Positions 18,904 to 22,278 of a DNA stretch of 22,278 bases are shown here, in pieces (within the stretch, counting starts at the first letter, position 1; each line of letters begins with the position of its first letter). Under the pieces are notes generated by a model, which saw nothing but the letters and a program-made list of their open reading frames with translations, was not told the origin of the DNA and did no database searches. The stretch comes from Candidatus Woesearchaeota archaeon (GTDB lineage: Archaea; Nanobdellota; Nanobdellia; Woesearchaeales; GW2011-AR4): assembly GCA_016185915.1 (NCBI GenBank), contig JACPMP010000030.1:1-22278 (forward strand), read 5' to 3'. The translations under genes were made by a program, and so were the position numbers.

Positions 18904-20667
18904 GTAATTACTTTTATCCCATCTATATAATTTTCTAGCATTTTCCATACACTCATCATATGTAGACTTACTTCTTAAGAAGGAGTATTTCTTATCGTTT
19001 AGGTATTCTTCATATTTCCTTTTAGTAAATGTATTACCAAAAATGGTTCTTATTTTTCTAGAAGCAATATCTTTCAATATTTTATTATATTCTCCCTCAA
19101 CACCTAAAGAATTTCCATATTTTTCTAAATATTTATCTAACTCATCATCATTAAGCAGCCCTTGAACTAAAAGGGCCCATATCAAATTAGTAGCGTGTTT
19201 TAAATAGTCATATTTATTATAACCCTTTCTTAAAATTTCGTTCTTAATTGCAGTCAATTTACGTCCAATTTTGTAAAAGAGTATTAATTTTCTTATATCC
19301 ACATCAAAGTATCTATCCCTAAATGTTTCTTTATAATAATTTTCATTTTCAAAGATTTCACTAATTCTGGACATTTTATCAGTTTCTCCTTGCCAAGCTA
19401 AAAGTGTTTTAGCAAAATGTGTAACTTCTATAGCATCGTACTCCATAATTCCTAACTCTTCCAATTCTTCATCACTCATATTTTCAAATGCATTTTCTCT
19501 TCTTTCATAATATAAACCAAGCGATTCTCTAAACCTATCCTCCCACATTAATTGGACTTCATCATTAGCTCTTAAATTCCAAGGTCTTATTGGATTTTGT
19601 CGATTATTATTTATTGTAACCTGTGTGAGAAATTTATCATCAGGAGATTTGATAACTCTGGCTAGAACTTTAATTAAGCTAAGCTTTTCTATTAATCTTT
19701 CATCTGTCTTATTGTCCTCAACAAACTGATGCAATATTTTAACTGTTTGAGCACCATTTAGTATTCTTGGTTCAATCATTGTTATTTTCTTTTCAATCTC
19801 ATCTATGGTCATTTCCTCTTTTGTAGTTAGAGAAATTCCATTATGGTAAAACGTAAAATTTTCTGATGGTTCTTCATCAGCAATAATTTTCTTTAATGAT
19901 CTTTTAATCTCTTTGTTGGTTGCTTTACCTTCACCCAATCCAGAACGAATGTTCTTATCAAAAAATTTCTCTCTTAAATCATTATACATTTGTAAGATCT
20001 TAGTAATAGGAATAAAAACAATCATCAATCTATTTTCGCCGCTACTAAAATCCAAACATTGCTCAAAAACTATCTCATATTTAGAATGTTTTTTTATCTG
20101 CACATCTGTTCCAATATTTTTTTCATTGGAAATGTACTGAAATATAAAATCTATATCTCTGTTAAAAAAGTTTTTTAATCTATAATCAAATTTTGTTTCT
20201 AAATCTTCTCTTAAACTGGATAGAACTGTACTTTGTTCAGCTTTTTTGATGTCCCCCTTAAATACAAAATGAATAAAGACTCGATTAATAACATCTTTGT
20301 TCTCTTGAATACTGCTTTTTAGTTTTACTATAACTTGATTTTGATGTCTATCCTGAAAAGAACTGCCAAAGATTATTTCAATTCCTTTATTGATTAGTCT
20401 TTTAAATGAATCCTTGAATAACATATGATCTACTGACCATTTAAATTGATATAAATACAAATTTCTTTTTTCTTCATCAAAGTAAAATGCATCTATTCCA
20501 TAGTCATTTCCTCCAAATGCAATATGTGTTGATGTTTCTTCTAAAGGCATCTTAAATTTATTAGAAATAAATAACAATCCAAAATAATCTTCTTTTACTC
20601 CTTCAAATTGCCTACTATACTTATTAAATGTCTTATTAATACTTTCCTGAGTTATTTTTGTTATCAT
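18901..20667 (-). CDS. AIPR-family abortive-infection phage-resistance protein
   Basis: The family (AIPR, PF10592) occurs in phage-defence systems. The 588 residues begin with a probable PD-(D/E)XK nuclease part: GNDYGIDAFYFDEE with Asp59, then YLYQFKWS with Gln74 and Lys76. The AIPR core follows: SGLGEGKATNKEIKRSL, NFTFYHNGISLT, RILNGAQTVKIL and TINNNRQNPIRPWNLRAND, all conserved family blocks in order. Length is normal. A TATA-like GTTTATAAAA about 28 bases before the ATG gives it its own promoter. It lies between outward-facing inverted repeats, and a toxin-antitoxin pair follows, forming a small defence island. No restriction or methylase partner is visible. Confidence 0.85.
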   Translation of the reverse strand: MITKITQESINKTFNKYSRQFEGVKEDYFGLLFISNKFKMPLEETSTHIAFGGNDYGIDAFYFDEEKRNLYLYQFKWSVDHMLFKDSFKRLINKGIEIIFGSSFQDRHQNQVIVKLKSSIQENKDVINRVFIHFVFKGDIKKAEQSTVLSSLREDLETKFDYRLKNFFNRDIDFIFQYISNEKNIGTDVQIKKHSKYEIVFEQCLDFSSGENRLMIVFIPITKILQMYNDLREKFFDKNIRSGLGEGKATNKEIKRSLKKIIADEEPSENFTFYHNGISLTTKEEMTIDEIEKKITMIEPRILNGAQTVKILHQFVEDNKTDERLIEKLSLIKVLARVIKSPDDKFLTQVTINNNRQNPIRPWNLRANDEVQLMWEDRFRESLGLYYERRENAFENMSDEELEELGIMEYDAIEVTHFAKTLLAWQGETDKMSRISEIFENENYYKETFRDRYFDVDIRKLILFYKIGRKLTAIKNEILRKGYNKYDYLKHATNLIWALLVQGLLNDDELDKYLEKYGNSLGVEGEYNKILKDIASRKIRTIFGNTFTKRKYEEYLNDKKYSFLRSKSTYDECMENARKLYRWDKSNY

Positions 20668-20718
20668 ATATTAAGTAATTCAAAAATAGCAATTTTATAA
20701 ACTTATTGGTATAATCTT

Positions 20719-20873
20719 TAGTAAAAGCAAAAATTTGGGTGGAGCAAAGCGTAACCGTTAAATTTTTGTAAGAAGTGCAAAGCATTTCTTCTTTCTTTCC
20801 TTTTATGAAATTTAACGAAGGCGACAACTAAAGGGATTTAGGGTTTACTATCAGAGATAGGCGGGTTTTCGAA
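20719..20873 (+). repeat. Right inverted repeat bracketing the AIPR gene, with an internal insertion
   Basis: TAGTAAAAGCAAAAA (20719-20733), GGCGACAACT (20820-20829), GGGATTTA (20833-20840) and GGCGGGTTTTCGAA (20860-20873) repeat the left copy in inverse orientation. The copy is longer than the left one by an 86-base stretch and a 19-base stretch. The 86-base stretch is itself a palindrome: CGTTAAATTT/AAATTTAACG (20756-20765, 20808-20817) around AAGAAGTGC-AAA-GCATTTCTT (20770-20790). The rest of the gap 20668-20884 holds the AIPR promoter. Confidence 0.7.
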
Positions 20874-20884
20874 TTGTATTTAAA

Positions 20885-21403
20885 CTATTTTCTCATTCTT
20901 TCAAACAATTCCCAAAATTCAATCAAGACTTTAGGACTGAATCTGTACTTAGAATCCTGCATTTTAGCTATTAAATCATTTATTTCCTCTTTGATTATTA
21001 GATTTCTTTGATAAGCAATCAGCAAAATCCTCAATGACCCTGTCGGCTTTATGCCAAACGATTTTGCAGCTTCTCTTGCAGCTGTCTCATCAATGATTAT
21101 TTCTTTTTGAGTCAATTGCAAAGCCAATGCAATAGTTTCAGCTTCTCCTATATCTATGCTATATATAAGTTGAATCTTATTGGCTATATCAAGAAATTTT
21201 TTATCTAAATTAAAAACTTTAATTTCTTTATTGTTAATATATTCCTTTACAATAAATGCATCACTTGCATTCTGTTCAATTCCTTTTAATACAACTTCTT
21301 CGTAAACTTTATTAGTAATTTCTAGATTTTTATAAATCTTTATTAGAATGCTTATTTTATTTAACTTGCCAAGTATAATCAAAGGAGAAGCGTTGATAAT
21401 CAA
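20885..21403 (-). CDS. DUF3368 PIN-like protein, probable toxin
   Basis: The 172 residues match DUF3368, a PIN-domain relative: NASPLIILGKL at the start, VYEEVV, SIDIGEAETIALAL, and IIIDETAAREAAKSFGIKPTGSLRIL. The acidic positions in the last two blocks would bind metal in a PIN nuclease. The start codon is TTG, overlapping the antitoxin stop (TTGA), so translation is coupled. The partner is a UPF0175 protein, the standard pairing. The classical first Asp of PIN domains is Asn in NASPL, as in the rest of the DUF, so the nuclease activity is less certain than in VapC. Confidence 0.8.
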   Translation of the reverse strand: MIINASPLIILGKLNKISILIKIYKNLEITNKVYEEVVLKGIEQNASDAFIVKEYINNKEIKVFNLDKKFLDIANKIQLIYSIDIGEAETIALALQLTQKEIIIDETAAREAAKSFGIKPTGSLRILLIAYQRNLIIKEEINDLIAKMQDSKYRFSPKVLIEFWELFERMRK

Positions 21404-21699
21404 ATCAATCCCTCAAAGTCCTCTTTAAGTTCCTTTACTCCATAATGAAAGTCAATACCTCTCTGGACTAAAATGTCCATAAACACTGTTAGTGGGGTGT
21501 CCGCCATTCTTGCAGCTTTCCAGGCAGTTGCTTCGTTTTTCCGAAATTTTTCCAACGCCATTTCAAGTTTTTTCTCTTTTATCCCTTTTTCCAGCACTTC
21601 TCGCAGCACACTAGACTTTGTTTTTTTCTCCAGCTTGGATATCTCATTAATTTCCTTCAATTCCGACTTATCTATCCTCACCGATACCGTTTCTGTCAT
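21400..21699 (-). CDS. Ribbon-helix-helix/UPF0175-type antitoxin
   Basis: The 99 residues join an N-terminal ribbon-helix-helix DNA-binding part (ETVSVRIDKSELKEINEISK) to a UPF0175-like C-terminus (NEATAWKAARMADTPLTVFM, then RGIDFHYGVKELKEDFEGLI). The protein should bind its own promoter and neutralise the DUF3368 product, whose TTG start overlaps its stop by four bases. CTTTTATATAC about 30 bases before the ATG is the TATA box. The antitoxin-first order is typical of TA operons. Both roles are inferred from family pairing. Confidence 0.78.
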   Translation of the reverse strand: MTETVSVRIDKSELKEINEISKLEKKTKSSVLREVLEKGIKEKKLEMALEKFRKNEATAWKAARMADTPLTVFMDILVQRGIDFHYGVKELKEDFEGLI

Positions 21700-21724
21700 T
21701 CGTATACAAATGTGGTAATTAGTA

Positions 21725-21761
21725 TATAAAAGTTTCGGTTTTTTGTCAAATTTAATAAACC
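21725..21761. promoter_or_regulatory. Divergent promoters of the antitoxin and truD
   Basis: The 82-base gap between the two starts has GTATATAAAAG (21722-21732; minus-strand TATA for the antitoxin gene) and AAATTTAATAAAC (21749-21761; plus-strand TATA for truD). Each lies 20-30 bases from its start codon, so both transcripts would be nearly leaderless. Confidence 0.5.
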
Positions 21762-21781
21762 TCTACAAATATCCTGCTTTT

Positions 21782-22278
21782 ATGCACCAAATCAAGCATC
21801 TCCCGGAAGATTTTATTGTAAAAGAAGTAAGCCAGATAAATTCACAGCTTAATGGAACATATTCTTATTTTATTCTTAAAAAAATAAATTACACAACAAT
21901 TGATGCACTGCAAGTTCTATCAAAAAAATTCAAAATTCCGCTAAAATATTTCGGTTTTGCCGGCAACAAGGATAAAAATGCTATAACAGAGCAAAAAATA
22001 TCAATTTTCAGAGGGATGAAAAATTTTGAGAATACTAATTTTAATAATATAGAATTAAAGTATTTGGGCAATGGTAAAGGGCCAATTTCTCTGGGAAATT
22101 TGGAAGGGAATGAATTTACAATAACAATAAGAAGTTTAAACAATAAGGAAATTAAAAAAATAAAATCCCTTCAAAATAAGAAAATAAAAGTGCCAAACCT
22201 TTATGGGCCTCAGAGATTCAGCAAAAACAACTCTTTAATTGGAAAGACAATAATAAAAAGGAATTTTAAAAAAGCTGT
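21782..22278 (+). CDS. truD: TruD-family tRNA pseudouridine synthase (cut by window end)
   Basis: TruD enzymes isomerise a tRNA uridine (U13 in bacteria) to pseudouridine. The 165 visible residues start HQIKHLPEDFIVKEV, the family's opening motif. They include YFGFAGNKDKNAITEQKIS with the catalytic Asp64 in the KDK-A-T motif, ISLGNLEGNEFTITIR, and VPNLYGPQRFSKNNSLIGK, all in the expected order. The remainder, including the insertion domain, lies beyond the window. The ATG at 21782 agrees with the family start and with the TATA box upstream. Confidence 0.93.
   Translation, partial: MHQIKHLPEDFIVKEVSQINSQLNGTYSYFILKKINYTTIDALQVLSKKFKIPLKYFGFAGNKDKNAITEQKISIFRGMKNFENTNFNNIELKYLGNGKGPISLGNLEGNEFTITIRSLNNKEIKKIKSLQNKKIKVPNLYGPQRFSKNNSLIGKTIIKRNFKKA

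Noticed and set aside
21889..22143. Minus-strand 84-codon ORF opposite truD
   Set aside because: The plus strand is clearly TruD; the antisense frame has no motif.
1..22278. tRNA, rRNA or CRISPR array
   Set aside because: I saw no TTCRA arm with matching acceptor stem, no rRNA sequence, and no regularly spaced 24-37-base repeats; the short repeats present are promoter-like or hairpins. Reading by eye can miss intron-bearing tRNAs.

Overview
The window looks like part of an AT-rich archaeal genome, most likely from a DPANN lineage close to Woesearchaeota/Pacearchaeota. Evidence for Archaea: Spt5 next to ribosomal protein L11, transcription factor E (TFE), archaeal D-aminoacyl-tRNA deacylase, archaeal Elp3, a TruD-type pseudouridine synthase, and TATA boxes about 25-30 bases ahead of many start codons with almost no leader. 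A minority of genes carry a strong Shine-Dalgarno sequence instead. The lineage is inferred from gene style and AT-richness; no marker phylogeny was possible.

Layout. 1-2350: tail of an unknown gene, then spt5-rpl11. The spt5 start region is rearranged, and L11 carries a C-terminal coiled-coil extension of about 100 residues. A one-pass membrane protein follows. 2349-4624: dtdA, a small membrane protein, an AbrB-like regulator behind a phased operator array, a structured intergenic stretch and a small zinc-site protein. 4670-9348: a P2-type cation ATPase and Elp3 with a low-complexity insertion. 9436-11379: a membrane protein whose upstream region has been cut by an IS110/IS1111-type element. 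11515-15361: an RNA m5C methyltransferase, a BECR-type toxin/DUF2283 pair, TFE, a Nudix hydrolase, and a proteasome-like Ntn hydrolase followed by a 45-residue partner gene. 15660-18785: PolX, a small zinc protein and a bacterial-type GAPDH behind a long G-less leader. 18852-21699: a defence island with an AIPR gene bracketed by outward-facing inverted repeats, then a UPF0175/DUF3368 antitoxin-toxin pair. 21782-end: truncated truD.

How the parts relate. Housekeeping genes for transcription, translation, tRNA modification and repair (Spt5, TFE, L11, DtdA, Elp3, m5C methyltransferase, TruD, PolX) are interleaved with accessory modules: two toxin-antitoxin-like pairs, AIPR and one IS.

Most notable observations: (1) the IS has 17-bp inverted repeats and a 3' non-coding segment that folds like a bridge/seek RNA, containing two adjacent guides matching both halves of the reconstructed target site; (2) an Ntn hydrolase-microprotein operon has a 13-bp stem touching its ribosome binding site; (3) two triplets of ATAAGTA at exact 12-bp spacing precede the AbrB-like gene; (4) an AIPR cassette lies between inverted repeats; (5) the spt5 5' end is duplicated and frame-disrupted.
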